The notes: generated by a model not told the origin, from the letters alone. A stretch of 64,000 nucleotides of DNA from Sambucus nigra (GCA_949130495.1 OX422215.1:533431755-533495754); one strand, 5' to 3'. Counted from the first letter of the stretch, positions 21,881 to 34,499 are shown. Numbers and translations: made by a program.

Positions 21881-24813
21881 TGTAATACCCCGTATTTTTG
21901 GCGATATTTATTTTTGGGATTAATTAATTAAATGAGAATTAATTGGGAATTAATCCGGATAAAATACTAGCGAGATGTGAGTTGGTATTTGACTATATTG
22001 AGTATATATGATGATATATGAATATTGAATTATGAAAGTTGTCGTGAGATTGATATACGGCAATTTGGACATTTTATTGGGACGCGTGTGACAGTCGCGT
22101 CATGATATAATTATTTTCATTATAGAAGTGAATTTAAATTCTATTAACCGTATGGTCGTTTTGAGTGCGCCAACGCGTCCGGAAGGGTCGAGATAGTCAG
22201 AAAACACTAGCCGGGGGTTTAGTTTGGGTCCCGGGGTATTTTTAGGCCATACCGGCAACATAAAGGGTATTTTGGTAATTTTGTATTTTTGGGAATTAAA
22301 AGTGACGAAAATTAAGAGTTTTTATCTGATTGGGAATTGACCCACTTAACCCATTAACAATCCATATTAACCTAGAAGGCTACGTAGGTTATTAGAATTA
22401 GGTTTTCTAATATTTCCCAAAGCAAACCCTAGCCACCATAGCCATTGGAGAAGAAAGCTTGGAGAGAGAGAGATAGAAGGGAATTCTGCAGAAAGAGAGA
22501 GAGAACTTCTTCAAATCGTCATCAAAATCAGAGATTGAATCAAGGCAAGTGGTTTAAATTATGTTTTTAAGCAGTAAATGCTTCTTCCATGCTTAGACTA
22601 TCCAATAAATCAAATTGTTCTTGGGAGTTTAATAAAAACCCATTTTGATTGGACTTAGAACTTAAATTGTGAGAAGAAATTGCACGTAGAATAGTATAGA
22701 GATGATTACCCTGATGTTAATATATGTTGGATGTTATAAAAAAACGGATCTAATTTGAGTAAACTGATGATTATAAATTCTAGGGTTTATGTTCTTGAAA
22801 ATTTGGGGAAAAGTGAAGAGACTTGATGATTTAATGATGTTTAGGATGCATTGATTCCCTAAAACACGTTAGTATGTGACCTTGATATGTTTAGGATTGA
22901 TTAGAGACCTTAAAACGTTAATGTGACGAATTTTAGAGGAGTATTGAGGAGTAGAAATTGGTGAAAAACGAGATAGGATTTCTGGGCTTGAATCTGGTCA
23001 CTCGTTAGAAGACCTACCCAGGTCGTTCGAACGAACTCATTCGAATGAGCTTCTAACGAGTTGACAGTTTGGGGTTCTAACGATAGGGATGTTCGTTCGA
23101 ACGAGATCTCGTTAGATAGCCCAGTTCGTTCGAACGAAATCTCGTTCGAACAGCCTCGTTCGAACGAGACTTCTAACGAGCTGGCAGTTTAGGCCTTTTT
23201 GGCCTGTTTTGATTTTGGGAGTCCCGTAAATTTGTTCGAGGATGGAGATAACATTCCTTTGATGGTGTATTAGTATACTTAGGACGTTTGGGATATAATG
23301 AGGAGTAAATTATATAAGTGTGGATCGAATCAAATAGACATTATGAGCTGAGATGTGAGTGCCTACTACGACGTGAGAATAAATTATGGCGCGTATAAAT
23401 ATGGACCGGGATTATATAAGTTGTATATATATTAAGTTGGTACGAGAATGCGATAAGTACTACAATTAAACTATGGTGATTACTAAGACGCGTGTTTACT
23501 TAGTATTGATATATGATTTGTGTGTTACCTACCATACTTGCTATCACGGGAGATTTGCATTCGCTTAGGGCCCTCTAATCCTTGTGTTGCCCGGATTTAG
23601 ACTGGTTACCTCGATGAACATAGGTCAGAGAAGGACTTATTGGGATGTTAATAAGTCTGCTGATCGTGGGAGCGCAGGTATGTGCGTGACCCATGTGATG
23701 TGACTGTGTTCGCCTCCATTATTTGTGATGTTGTTATCTGTGAATTATTCCTGAGAGATTCGGAATATGTAATCCTTATGTACGTGATGTACCGGGATGG
23801 ATAGCAGAGTATGTGTGCACCGCAGCTTAGTCTCGGGGTGCTTATATTGTATATTTATGTTGTGGAAAATATACACTTAATAAACTGGGAACTTTCATAT
23901 GGTATTGTGTGTATAACTATGGAATAACAAAAGGGATGATCTATAATGAGTTGTATTACTTTTATGTGAGAACCTGAATTTACGTTAAGCCCCCTATTTA
24001 ATTGCGAGCATTATAATGTTAATGGGAACCGAGTAATAAGGGTAGAACCTATGACAGTCTAGCTAGATATGATGTCACTTAGCTAGTGGTTTGTGTCATT
24101 TTAGATGGGTACTTACGTTAGGAGTGCACAGTTAGACGAGAGGTGAGAATTTCATGTGAGTGCACGTCCTAACATGTACTTTGCATTTAAATGTTTTAAA
24201 TGTTGTTTAAAGCACTTGCAGGTTTTTAAAATATCTCCACATTCAGGCTCTGACCCGCTTTCTTTCAAATCTATTTTTCTTGTAAAACCATTTTAGGTGC
24301 ACAGCCACAAGGACACCATGCGTAGGATACTCATTCAGGTGACGAGCTGTAGTTGTTTGTGGAAGCTACAGGGATTTGCTTTTAGACGCTTCTACCATTT
24401 GGATTCCATATTCAGTATTCTTCAGTTGTAGGGCATGTTGCCCAAATTCTATTAGAGACTTTTCCATTTCAGTTTTTCAGACTTGGCATGTATTGATTCA
24501 GTATTCAGTATTTAGTTATTCATTTCAGTTGTGGAGTTTGTGGTGAGGAGTTTTTCCTCCGGATTTATTTAAATCATGTGATGGTTATTCTTTTATTTGT
24601 TATGGTGATTGGTGATATTATTCTTGCTTTAAATTTTTCACTGCATGTTAATCAGACTTTAATTAAAATTTGGCAACTTACTTTTTAAATACTAGGTGGT
24701 TAGTAATAATAAAATGTTTTCGACAGTGATGCTATTAACTGAGCCAACTTGGCATTTTGATTTAATTTAATAAAGGAGTAGCTACCCGGTATTTAATTAT
24801 TCGGGGTGTCACA
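21881..24813 (+). repeat. E2 5' LTR
   Basis: 2933 bp. It contains a GA-rich stretch (22450-22505), a block dense in the palindrome TTCGAA (about 23020-23185), and the blocks CTATCACGGGAGATTTGC (near 23540) and AGCCACAAGGACACCA (near 24303) that recur, diverged, in the E3 and E4 LTRs. Confidence 0.97.
23020..23185. repeat. TTCGAA palindrome cluster in E2 5' LTR
   Basis: Repeated, partly overlapping copies of CGTTCGAACGA and CTAACGAG-type words, many of them self-complementary, within about 165 bp. The 3' LTR copy (about 30780-30965) is the most variable part of the LTR and includes a 13-bp length difference. Confidence 0.8.
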
Positions 24814-24815
24814 GG

Positions 24816-24827
24816 TGGTATCAGAGC
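24816..24827 (+). other. E2 primer binding site (initiator tRNA-Met)
   Basis: TGGTATCAGAGC, two bases after the LTR; a perfect match to the complement of the 3' end of plant initiator tRNA-Met. Confidence 0.93.
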
Positions 24828-24997
24828 ATCAGGTTCTAGTGTCCTTTAGGATCTGTACGGCTATTATGTTTCCGCTAAGTTTTCTTTGATATAGAGCCCT
24901 ATATATTAGGACTGTTGTACTCTTTTTGTATATGCTTCGTTCTTCAGCTATATTAAGTTTATAAACAGTGAACTTATAAACTTCATTCTTATTTCAG

Positions 24998-26122
24998 ATG
25001 CCTCCACGACGTGCACGACGAGTTCCCAGGGATGCAACGCCCGAACCCCAGCCAGCTCCAGTTCAGGGCATAATGAACGCCGCTGAGGTTACAGCCATTG
25101 TAGCCCAAGCGGTAATTGCCGTAGTTCAGCAGGTACCACCTCAGGCGCCGGTTGCCGCGCCAGTACAGTCAAATGCATTCCCGTCTGCTTGGGAACGTGT
25201 ACGTGACGCTTTTCAGAAAGCGCATCCGCCAGAGTTTGCAGGTAGCTCAGATGTGGTAGTCTCGAACCAGTGGAGGAAGGATATGCAGAGGCACTTGAGG
25301 ATGTATGAGTGAACGGACGTTCAGAAGCAGGTGCTAGCTACTTTCAAGCTAGTTGGATCTGCGCTGCAGTGGTGGGAGTCTATTACCACCATGGAGGAGA
25401 GGGATACTCTCACTATTCAGGACTTTTGGGTGCGGTTCGATCGCAAGTACTTTCCGTCAGCTGTTCACACGGAAATGAGGAGGAAACTGATGAATCTGAA
25501 GCAAGAGGGTAAGACCGTGGCCGAGTATGAGGCCGAGTTCACGAATCTGTTGAATATCGTTCCAGATGAGATACCGACAGAAAAGAAGAAGATTGAGAAA
25601 TTCACCGACGGGTTGACATGGAGGATCCGTCAGCATCTGTTAGGGAACCTTTCGTTGGCCACTTATTCTGATGTGGTTAACGTTGCTTTGTTACACTGCC
25701 AGGATCACCGCTTTCATATGGCTGAGGGCAAGAGATCGGGAGAGTCTAGCCATCAGGGCAGGACTGGAGGACATGGTGCCGGTGGGACACAATCTGTTCA
25801 GGGGCAGAGACAGGGTGAGCAGGGTTCCCAGCAGGGGGATCAGAAGAGGTTCAGATCAGGGAATTACAGGCACGGACAGGGAGGTTTCCGTCAGGGCCAT
25901 CAGGGTCCAAACGGCCATCAGGGCCAACAGGGGCAGAATGGGCAGCAGTTTCATCAGGGCCAAGGGAGGAACGATAACGGCCACCAAGGTCAGGGGCAGA
26001 GAGGAGGGAACTTCCCATGGAAGTGTTTTGTTTGTGGAAAGACTGGCCATAAACGACAGGATTGTCCTGATAGGGGCAGGGCCCCACATCAGCAGCAGCA
26101 GGGTGCTCGCCAGGAGCCGTAG
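24998..26122 (+). pseudogene. gag: E2 gag (two stops)
   Basis: Capsid/nucleocapsid protein. The start is the ATG at 24998 (MPPRRARRVPRD); the same start motif occurs in E3, and both ATGs follow a TTTCAG acceptor-like sequence. The gag domain spans about 25190-25690 (LVGSALQWWESITTMEERDT, then FDRKYFPSA), followed by a Gly/Gln/His-rich stretch (about 25740-26000) and a CCHC zinc knuckle, CFVCGKTGHKRQDC, at 26024-26065. TGA at 25310-25312 and TAG at 26120-26122 break the frame, which otherwise continues unchanged. Confidence 0.94.
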
Positions 26123-26785
26123 AGGCCTATGTTTCCCGCCGCTCTCCCCGCACCGCCACAGATGGCAGCATTGCCACCCACTCCAGCAGTCCCAGTTCAG
26201 CAGGGGCAGCTAAAGTATGGACGTGTCTATAACGTCCACCAGGCAGCAGTTCCACAGGCACCGCCCGCGATTGAGGGTACGTTTCCTATCCATGGCACTA
26301 GGGGTCGGGTATTGTTTGATACGGGGGCTACACATTATTTTATAGCTACACATTTCGCGAAAGCCTTAGGATTGTTAGCTATGGCAGAGAGCACAGTGAC
26401 GTGTGTCGACTCACCATTGGGGAATGGGTCACTTATATTCTTTATATGCCGGGGAGTGGGGATAGAGATTTGTAGTCTGGTATTACCTGCAGATATGTTG
26501 GTATTAGATATGCATGTTCACGATGTGATTATCGGTATGGATTGGCTCGTTGATTATAGAGCCATGATTGATTTCTTCGGTGGGAGCATTATTTTTGCCA
26601 TTCCGGGGCAAGAGATGTTTGTAGTGGCGATGCCTCGCCCAGAGGGAGGCTCGACCACTCATTTGTATTACCTAGAGGAGGATACCTCTAAGGAGGTTAT
26701 GATTCCTTTAGATTCGATCCCAGTCGTCAGGGAGTATTCGGATGTATTTCAGGAGATACCAGGCCTACCCCCAGTCGAGAGATAG
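26123..26785 (+). pseudogene. pol: E2 aspartic protease region
   Basis: In frame with gag after the TAG. The active-site motif LFDTGATHYFI has Asp at 26318, and the second motif DVIIGMDWL lies about 26524-26550. The frame is lost around 26775-26785, where the net change is one missing base. This produces the stop at 26783-26785 and moves the rest of pol into another frame. Confidence 0.92.
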
Positions 26786-28080
26786 ACTTTGTTATAGACC
26801 TATTGCCAGATTCGAGGCCTATTGCACGCGCACCGTACCGTATTGCTCCGGCAGAGATGCGAGAGCTACGAGATCAGATAGAGCAGCTGTTAGGTCAGGG
26901 ATTTATTCGCAGGAGTACCTCACCTTGGGGCGCTCCAGTTTTGTTTGTGAAGAAGAGGGACGGTTCACTGAGATTGTGTGTGGACTACCGGGAGTTGAAC
27001 AAGGTCACGATACGGAATAAGTATCCGTTGCCTCGAATCGATGACTTGTTCGACCAGTTGAGAGGAGCTTCTTTCTTCTCAAAGATTGATTTGAGATCGG
27101 GATACCATCAGTTGCGTATTAGGGAGGAGGATGTCTCGAAGACTGCGTTCTTTTCGAGATATGGTTCTTACGAGTTTCGGGTTATGCCTTTTGGTTTGAC
27201 CAACGCTCCAGAAGTGTTTATGGACTTGATGAACAGAGTGTTCAGGGATTTCCTAAATCAGTTTGTCATTGTCTTCATCGATGATATTATGGTTTACTCC
27301 CAGACAGAGGAGGAGAACGCCGAGCATTTGAGGCAAGTTTTGCAGACACTACGTCAGAACGAGTTGTATGCAAAATATGAGAAATGCGGGTTTTGGCTGA
27401 AGGAGGTCCAGTTTTGGGGACATATTATTTTTGACCGGGGAATATCTGTTGATCCGGGGAAAGTATCCGCGGTGAGGGAGTGGGGACAGCCCACGACACC
27501 GACTGAGATTCGTAGTTTCTTGGGCCTAGCAGGATACTACAGGAGGTTCATTCGAGGGTTTTCGAAGATAGCGGGTCCTTTGACACATCTGACTTGTAAG
27601 GGTGTGCCATTCATCTGAAGTGATGCCTGTCAGTTGGAATTTGATGAGTTAAAGGACAAATTGACCTCAGCACCTTTGTTAGCATTGCCGAGACCGGGAG
27701 TTGAGTATTTGGTTTACACTGATGCGTCTTTGCAAGGACTTGGAGGTGTATTATAACAGGAGAGACAGGCCATAGCTTATGCTTCCCGTAAGCTTAAGCC
27801 TCATGAGAAGAATTACCCCACGCATGATTTGGAGTTGGCGACAGTGGTATTTGCCCTACGGATTTGGAGGCACTATCTTTTGGGGGAGAAGTTCCAATTG
27901 TTCACGGACCACAAGTCCCTACAGTACATTTTCACGCAGAAGGAGTTGAACATGCGGAAAATGAGGTGGCTTGAGTTTATGAAGGACTACCAGTTCGATA
28001 TCCAGTATCACTCGGGTAAGGCTAACGTGGTAGCAGACGCGTTGAGCCGTAGGCCAGCAGATGAGGTGGCAGGGGTGTGG
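26786..28080 (+). pseudogene. pol: E2 reverse transcriptase and RNase H
   Basis: RT begins around 26803 ([14 protein letters not shown]). Motifs include [22 protein letters not shown] and the catalytic FIDD at 27274-27285. RNase H begins around 27690 with Asp at 27721 (TDASLQGLGG) and continues through YASRKLKPHE, FTDHKSL and the terminal VADALSR (near 28030). TGA at 27616-27618 and TAA at 27754-27756 are in frame. Confidence 0.95.
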
Positions 28081-29604
28081 AAGGCAAAGTGGAAGGAGTT
28101 GGGACACCAGGATGCAGTGGCCCGATCTTTCATGTCTGTAATGACCGTTACACTGCAGATTGTCACGAAGGTAGTATGGGCACAGGCTAATGACTCGTTC
28201 TGTCAGGAGCAGATAGTTAGATTACTAGCTGAGGGAGCCGAGTACTATACCGTTAGCTCATACGGGGGATTATGCTTCAATGGGAGATTGGTGGTTCTGG
28301 AAGGGGAAGAATTGCGACACGAGGTGATGGCAGAGTCGCACGGCTCACGGTTCGCGGTACATCCCGGAGGGGACAAAATGTACCAAGACATGAGACGGCA
28401 GTATTGGTGGAGCGGTATGAAGAAAGATATTACTGAGTTTGTTTCGAAATGCGCCACTTGTCAGCTAGTAAAAGTGGATCATCAGAGACCGACAGGACTT
28501 CTATAGCCGTTGGAGGTCCCGGTGTGGATGTGGGAGAGCATATCCATGGATTTTATCACGGGGTTGCCTACGTCGCAGAGGGGTCACGACTCCGTTTGGG
28601 TAATTGTGGACATATTGTCCAAAGTCGCCCACTTTTTACCCGTAAGGACTGACTACACTACGGGACAGTATGCCCAGCTCTTCATTTCAGAGATTGTGAG
28701 ACTTCACGGTGTGCCCCTAAATATCGTGTCTGACAGAGACAAGATATTTGTATCGCGGTTTTGGGAGAGTTTCCAGGAGGCCATGGGCACGGAATTGCGG
28801 TTGAGTACGGCTTATCATCCACAGACCGATGGGAAGACAGAGCGCACAAATCAGATGTTGGAGGACATGCTACGCATGTGCATTATTGACTTTGGAGGTG
28901 GATGGGAGCAATACCTTCCACTGGTAGAGTTTGCTTATAATAACTCCTACCAGTTCACTATTGGCATGGCTCCGTTTGAGGCGTTGTACGGTAGGCCTTG
29001 TCGTTCCCCAGCATGTTGGTTGGAGGTGGGGGACAACAAACTACTTGGGTCGGAAGTGATTCAGGATACTTCGGCAAGGATTGAGTTGATTCGGAGTCGC
29101 ATTCGGGTAGCTCAAGACCGGTAGAAGAGCTATGCTGATGCGAAGAGATCTTTTAGGGAGTTCCAAGTGGGGGACCAGGTTTTGCTCAGAGTATCTCCTA
29201 TGAAGGGGATTATGCATTTCGGGAAGAAGGGGAAGTTGGCACCGAGGTATGTGGGGTCGTTTCCTATTATTGAGCGGATTGGACCAGTTGCGTATAGACT
29301 CGGGTTACCGGAGCATTTACACCGGATTCACGATGTGTTTCATATTTCCTCACTAAGGAAATATCTCAGGGACGATTTGGCTCATTCTCACATCGCTTGG
29401 GAGGAGATTGATCTACAGCCTGATAGCTCCTACGAGGAGTGGACGATTGCTATTTTGGACCGAAGTGAGAGGAATCTGCGGTCAAAGATAGTTCCGTTAG
29501 TGCGTGTTCAGTGGCGACATCATAATGTCGAGGAGTCCACATGGGAACGCGAGGATGAGATGCGCGAACGTTATCCAGAGTTTTTTTTATCAGGTACTTT
29601 CTAG
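28081..29604 (+). pseudogene. pol: E2 integrase with C-terminal chromodomain
   Basis: Zinc-binding module: His near 28338 and 28360 (AVHPGG), Cys at 28450 and 28459 (CATC). Catalytic core: Asp 28549 (SMDFITG), Asp 28732 (VSDRD), Glu 28840 (TDGKTER). GPY/F-like module: KLAPRYVGSFPIIERIGPVA near 29240-29299. The chromodomain (about 29449-29592) carries VRVQWRHHNVEESTWERE, the Tekay-type form that binds modified histone tails and directs insertion into heterochromatin. TAG at 28504-28506 and TAG at 29122-29124 break the frame; the natural stop is 29602-29604. Confidence 0.95.
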
Positions 29605-29632
29605 TTCCGAATTTCGGGACGAAATTCTGTTA

Positions 29633-29646
29633 TTAGGGGGGAAGTA
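29633..29646 (+). other. E2 polypurine tract
   Basis: TTAGGGGGGAAGTA directly before the 3' LTR. E3 and E4 have the same GGGGAAGTA next to their 3' LTRs. Confidence 0.88.
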
Positions 29647-32598
29647 TGTAATACCCCGTATTTTTGGCGATATTTATTTTTGGGATTAATTAATTAAATG
29701 AGAATTAATTGGGAATTAATCCGGATAAAATACTAGCGAGATGTGAGTTGGTATTTGATTATATTGAGTATATATGATGATATATGAATATTGAATTATG
29801 AAAGTTGTCGTGAGATTGATATACGGCAATTTGGACATTTTATTGGGACGCGTGTGACAGTCGCGTCATGATATAATTATTTTCATTATAGAAGTGAATT
29901 TAAATTCTATTAATCGTATGGTCGTTTTGAGTGCGCCAACGCGTCCGGAAGGGTCGAGATAGTCAGAAAACACTAGCCGGGGGTTTAGTTTGGGTCCCGG
30001 GGTATTTTTAGGCCATACCGACAACATAAAGGATATTTTGGTAATTTTGTATTTTTGGGAATTCAAAGTGACGAAAATTAAGAGTTTTTATCTGATTGGG
30101 AATTGACCCACTTAACCCATTAACAACCCATATTAACCTAGAAGGCTACGTAGGTTATTAGAATTAGGTTTTCTAATATTTCCCAAAGCAAACCCTAGCC
30201 ACCATAGCCATTGGAGAAGAAAGCTTGGAGAGAGAGAGATAGAAGGGAATTCTGCAGAAAGAGAGAGAGAACTTCTTCAAATCGTCATCAAAATCAGAGA
30301 TTGAATCAAGGCAAGTGGTTTAAATTATGTTTTTAAGCAGTAAATGCTTTTTCCATGCTTAGACTATCCAATAAATCAAATTGTTCTTGGGAGTTTAATA
30401 AAAACCCATTTTGATTGGACTTAGAACTTAAATTGTGAGAAGAAATTGCATGTAGAATCGTATAGAGATGATTACCTTGATGTTAATATATGTTGGATGT
30501 TATAAAAAAACGGATCTAATTTGAGTAAACTGATGATTATAAATTCTAGGGTTTATGTTCTTGAAAATTTGGGGAAAAGTGAAGAGACTTGATGATTTAA
30601 TGATGTTTAGGATGCATTGATTCCCTAAAACACGTTAGTATGTGACCTTGATATGTTTAGGATTGATTAGACACCTTAAAACATTATTGTGACGAATTTT
30701 AGAGGAGTATTGAGGAGTAGAAATTGGTGAAAAACGAGATAGGATTTCTGGGCTTGAATCTGGTCACTCGTTAGAAGACCTACCCAGGTCGTTCGAACGA
30801 GCTCGTTCGAATGAGCTTCTAACGAGTTGACAGTTTGGGGTTCTAACGACAGGGATGTTCGTTCGATAATCTCGTTCGAATGAGATCTCATTAGATAGCC
30901 CAATTCGTTCGAACGAAATCTCGTTCGAACAGCCTCGTTAGAACGAGACTTCTAACGAACTGGTAGTTTAGGCCTTTTTGGCCTGTTTTGATTTTGGGAG
31001 TCCCGTAAATTTGTTCGAGGATGGAGATAACATTCCTTTGATGGTGTATTAGTATACTTAGGACGTTTTGGATATAATGAGGAGTAAATTATATAAGTGT
31101 GGATCAAATCAAATAGACATTATGAGCTGAGACGTGAGTGCCTACTACGACGTGAGAATAAATTATGGCGCGTATAAATATGGACCGGGATTATATAAGT
31201 TGTATATATATTAAGTTGGTACGAGAATGCGATAAGTACTACAATTAAACTATGGTGATTACTAAGACGCGTGTTTACTTAGTATTGATATATGATTTGT
31301 GTGTATAACATACCTACCATACTTGCTATCACGGGAGATTTGCGTTCGCTTAGGGCCCTCTAATCCTTGTGTTGCCCGGATTTAGACTGGTTACCTCGAT
31401 GAACATAGGTCAGAGAAGGACTTATTGGGATGTTAATAAGTCTGCTGATCGTGGGAGCGCAGGTATGTGCGTGACCCATGTGATGTGACTGTGTTCGCCT
31501 CCATTATTTGTGATGTTGTTATCTGTGAATTATTCCTGAGAGATTCGGAATATGTAATCCTTATGTACGTGATGTACCGGGATGGATAGCAGAGTATGTG
31601 TGCACCGCAGCTTAGTCTCGGGGTGCTTATATTGTATATTTATGTTGTGGAAAATATACACTTAATAAACTGGGAACTTTCATATGGTATTGTGTGTATA
31701 ACTATGGAATAACAAAAGGGATGATCTATAATGAGTTGTATTACTTTTATGTGAGAACCTGAATTTACGTTAAGCCCCCTATTTAATTGCGAGCGTTATA
31801 ATGTTAATGGGAACCGAGTAATAAGGGTAGAACCTATGACAGTCTAGCTAGATATGATGTCACTTAGCTAGTGGTTTGTGTCATTTTAGATGGGTACTTA
31901 CATTAGGAGTGCACAGTTAGACGAGAGGTGAGAATTTCATGTGAGTGCACGTCCTAACATGTACTTTGCATTTAAATGTTTTAAATGTTGTTTAAATCAC
32001 TTGCAGGTTTTTAAAATATCTCCACATTCGAGCTCTGACCCGTTTGCTTTCAAATCTATTTTTCTTGTAAAACCATTTTAGGTGCCCAGCCACAAGGACA
32101 CCATGCATAGGATACTCATTCAGGTGACGAGCTGTAGTTGTTTGTGGAAGCTACAGGGATTTGCTTTTAGACGCTTCTACCATTTGGATTCCATATTCAG
32201 TATTCTTCAGTTGTAGGGCATGTTGCCCAAATTCTATTAGAGACTTTTCCATTTCAGTTTTTCAGACTTGGCATGTATTGATTCAGTATTCAGTATTTAG
32301 TTATTCATTTCAGTTGTGGAGTTTGTGGTGAGGAGTTTTTCCTCCGGATTTATTTAAATCATGTGATGGTTATTCTTTTATTTGTTATGGTGATTGGTGA
32401 TATTATTCTTGCTTTAAATCTTTCACTGCATGTTAATCAGACTTTAATTAAAATTTGGCAACTTACTTTTTAAATACTAGGTGGTTAGTAATAATAAAAT
32501 GTTTTCGACAGTGATGCTATTAACTGAGCCAACTTGGCATTTTGATTTAATTTAATAAAGGAGTAGCTACCCGGTATTTAATTAGTCGGGGTGTCACA
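29647..32598 (+). repeat. E2 3' LTR
   Basis: 2952 bp, near-identical to 21881-24813. Extra bases lie within the palindrome block (about 30860-30875, 13 bp) and at about 31305 (6 bp). Followed by CTTCC. Confidence 0.97.
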
Positions 32599-32603
32599 CT
32601 TCC

Positions 32604-33300
32604 GACGTTCGCTAAGGTTCACGCGTGGGACGTCTCTCAAGTGAAATCCAAACAAGAACCCCCCCCCCCCCCAATACACTACTTCCTAGCATTGTCGATC
32701 ATCAAGATCCGTGGGTCCAAAGCATAAAATTAAGACACCTAAGTCAAATCATTCATGCCCGTGTCACTCAAGGCATATTACGATACGACGCTCTAACTAT
32801 CACTAAGTTCTCAACGCTTAAATAATAATGAGTTGATCTCTACGTTCAATGGTAAACCCGATATACCCTAAATCACACCATTATAAGTCCCCACACACTG
32901 GGATCAAATGTAATGAGGCAAGTATATTCTCTAAAGTCTAATGTATAATACAATATATATTCAGTCTCGACCCTCTCAGGTGATACCTAGAAAAATAATA
33001 TATCTCATCCTAGAATAGCGAGCAGGATAGCCTTACCATACAGTCTACTAGCACTCAAACCCTTGGTATCCAGTCATTAGACAAGACAATAATATGCTCT
33101 ACTCTCATAACTCTCAAAAGGAGCAAAACTACGACAAAATACAAATGTCAAAGAGCCTCGCTACCCAACAATAGATACATTTATAAATATGAGGTTGATA
33201 CTGCCAACGCACCCACTAAACCCAACTAACCCATGAATTTTAGTGTTACCAGTTATATTGTGATGAACCTATGTCACCCAAAACCTTCCTCGTCCTCATA
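32604..33300 (-). other. E3 interior: block shared with E4, no recognised protein
   Basis: Minus-strand continuation between gag and the E2 insertion point. About 32607-33000 is alignable with 57590-58140 of E4; for example, both contain CCTAGCATTG and GAAATCCAAACAAG, the stretch AATAATGAGTT, and GACCCTCTC. It holds a C run at 32659-32672. I could not match it to protease, RT or integrase. Confidence 0.6.
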
Positions 33301-33399
33301 AGGATAAAATAAAAATCTTACCTCCATTTTCCATCTGCCTTGCCTAGTCGACGGGTTCTTGAACATAATTCTCGTGTTAGAGATTACACATGATCTAAT

Positions 33400-34499
33400 G
33401 TAATGATTATACATCCAGTATCTCATCCTATAGTTTCCTCTTGTCTTGCTTCGGGAAATCCCTATTCCTATGGACCATCTCTCCATAACTGAAACAACTA
33501 TCAAAAAACCTCCCTGTCTCTGGCCCTGGCCCTATTGGCCTCCCCCGATATTCCCTTAGCCCTGACGACCCTAAAGAATGGAATGATATTGCTGAGGACC
33601 CTGTTGGCCTTGCCCGAAACCTCTATCGAATTGAAAACCCTTGGATTTAAACCTCTTGGTCTAGTTGCCCCGTCAAAAATTATGGACCTACTGCTGTGGT
33701 GCTCCACTGGCACTGTTCCCACCTATATTCTCAGTCTGACTTTTCTCACTTACTCGCTTGTTCCCTTTCATGTGAAAACGATGATCGTGACAATGAAGTA
33801 AGGCAAAATTGAAGACCTTTGTGTACGTCTCCAACATCAGATTACCCAACAAGTGTTGTTATATTTTCCAGTTAAGTCTATCCATGAACTTTCCCATCTT
33901 CTTCCCTTTAGTGTTCACTTCATCCTTTATGAAATTTCCTAAACGAGTGAACTCCTCCTCGTATTCCGCTATAGTTTGTTCTCCCTTAGTGACATCAAGA
34001 ATCTTCCACCACATCTTTATCTGAATAGCAGATGGAAAATACTTATGATCAAACTGTTCCCAAAACTCTACAATGATGATCACATCTATATCCTCTGATG
34101 TGGTTATAGACCCCCACAACTGTAAAGTTACGCTCACTAACTCGAATGTCGCTAAGAACTACTTTTGAGTGTCACTTCACTCAACCATATGAAGGTGGCA
34201 TTACATGTATTTCTTACACTAATTGGCCACGACTATAACTGAGCTACCCTAAAACTCCGGTGGGTGGCCCTTCTGAAATTCTTACCTAACTCTCCACTAA
34301 TCGATGGCCCCGGATGGGCCTTAATAACTGGTGTTAGTGGCGTCTGTGGATAAATCTGCGAAAAGTGTTTTTCCATTGTGGTCATTATCATGTTAACTGC
34401 CTGTGCCATTATCTCGATCACCTCTACTGCTGAAATGTTTCCCTGTGGGACTCCCTCCCCAGTGTTCGCTCTCATTCGAGGAGTCCCCTTTGGCGGCAT
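33400..34499 (-). pseudogene. gag: E3 gag remnant
   Basis: Start at ATG 34499 (MPPKGTPRMRANTGEG), aligned with the E2 gag start. The clearest part is 34137-33859, where LQLWGSITTSEDIDV, FDHKYFPSAIQ and GEQTIAEYEEEFTRLGNF match E2 gag. The downstream Gln/Gly-rich stretch is visible with stops near 33540-33640. The zinc knuckle is reduced to CFSYGEMVHRNRDF (about 33490-33450), with the second and last Cys replaced. Several frameshifts and stops make it non-functional. Confidence 0.88.

Larger units (their letters stand above)
21881..32598 (+). mobile_element. E2: Tekay/Del-type chromovirus (Ty3/gypsy), full length, defective
   Basis: 10,718 bp. LTRs 21881-24813 (2933 bp) and 29647-32598 (2952 bp) start TGTAATACCCC and end GGTGTCACA. 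The target duplication CTTCC (21876-21880 and 32599-32603) is perfect. Primer site, polypurine tract, gag with CCHC knuckle, protease, RT, RNase H, integrase and a C-terminal chromodomain are all present in the expected order. The LTRs differ by roughly 40 substitutions by eye (about 1.4%) plus two small indels (about 13 and 6 bp), so this is a young insertion. The coding region is broken by six stops and a frameshift. It is inserted in the interior of E3. Confidence 0.97.

Noticed and set aside
33535..33801. 88-codon plus-strand frame
   Set aside because: Reverse of the Gln/Gly-rich part of the E3 gag remnant.
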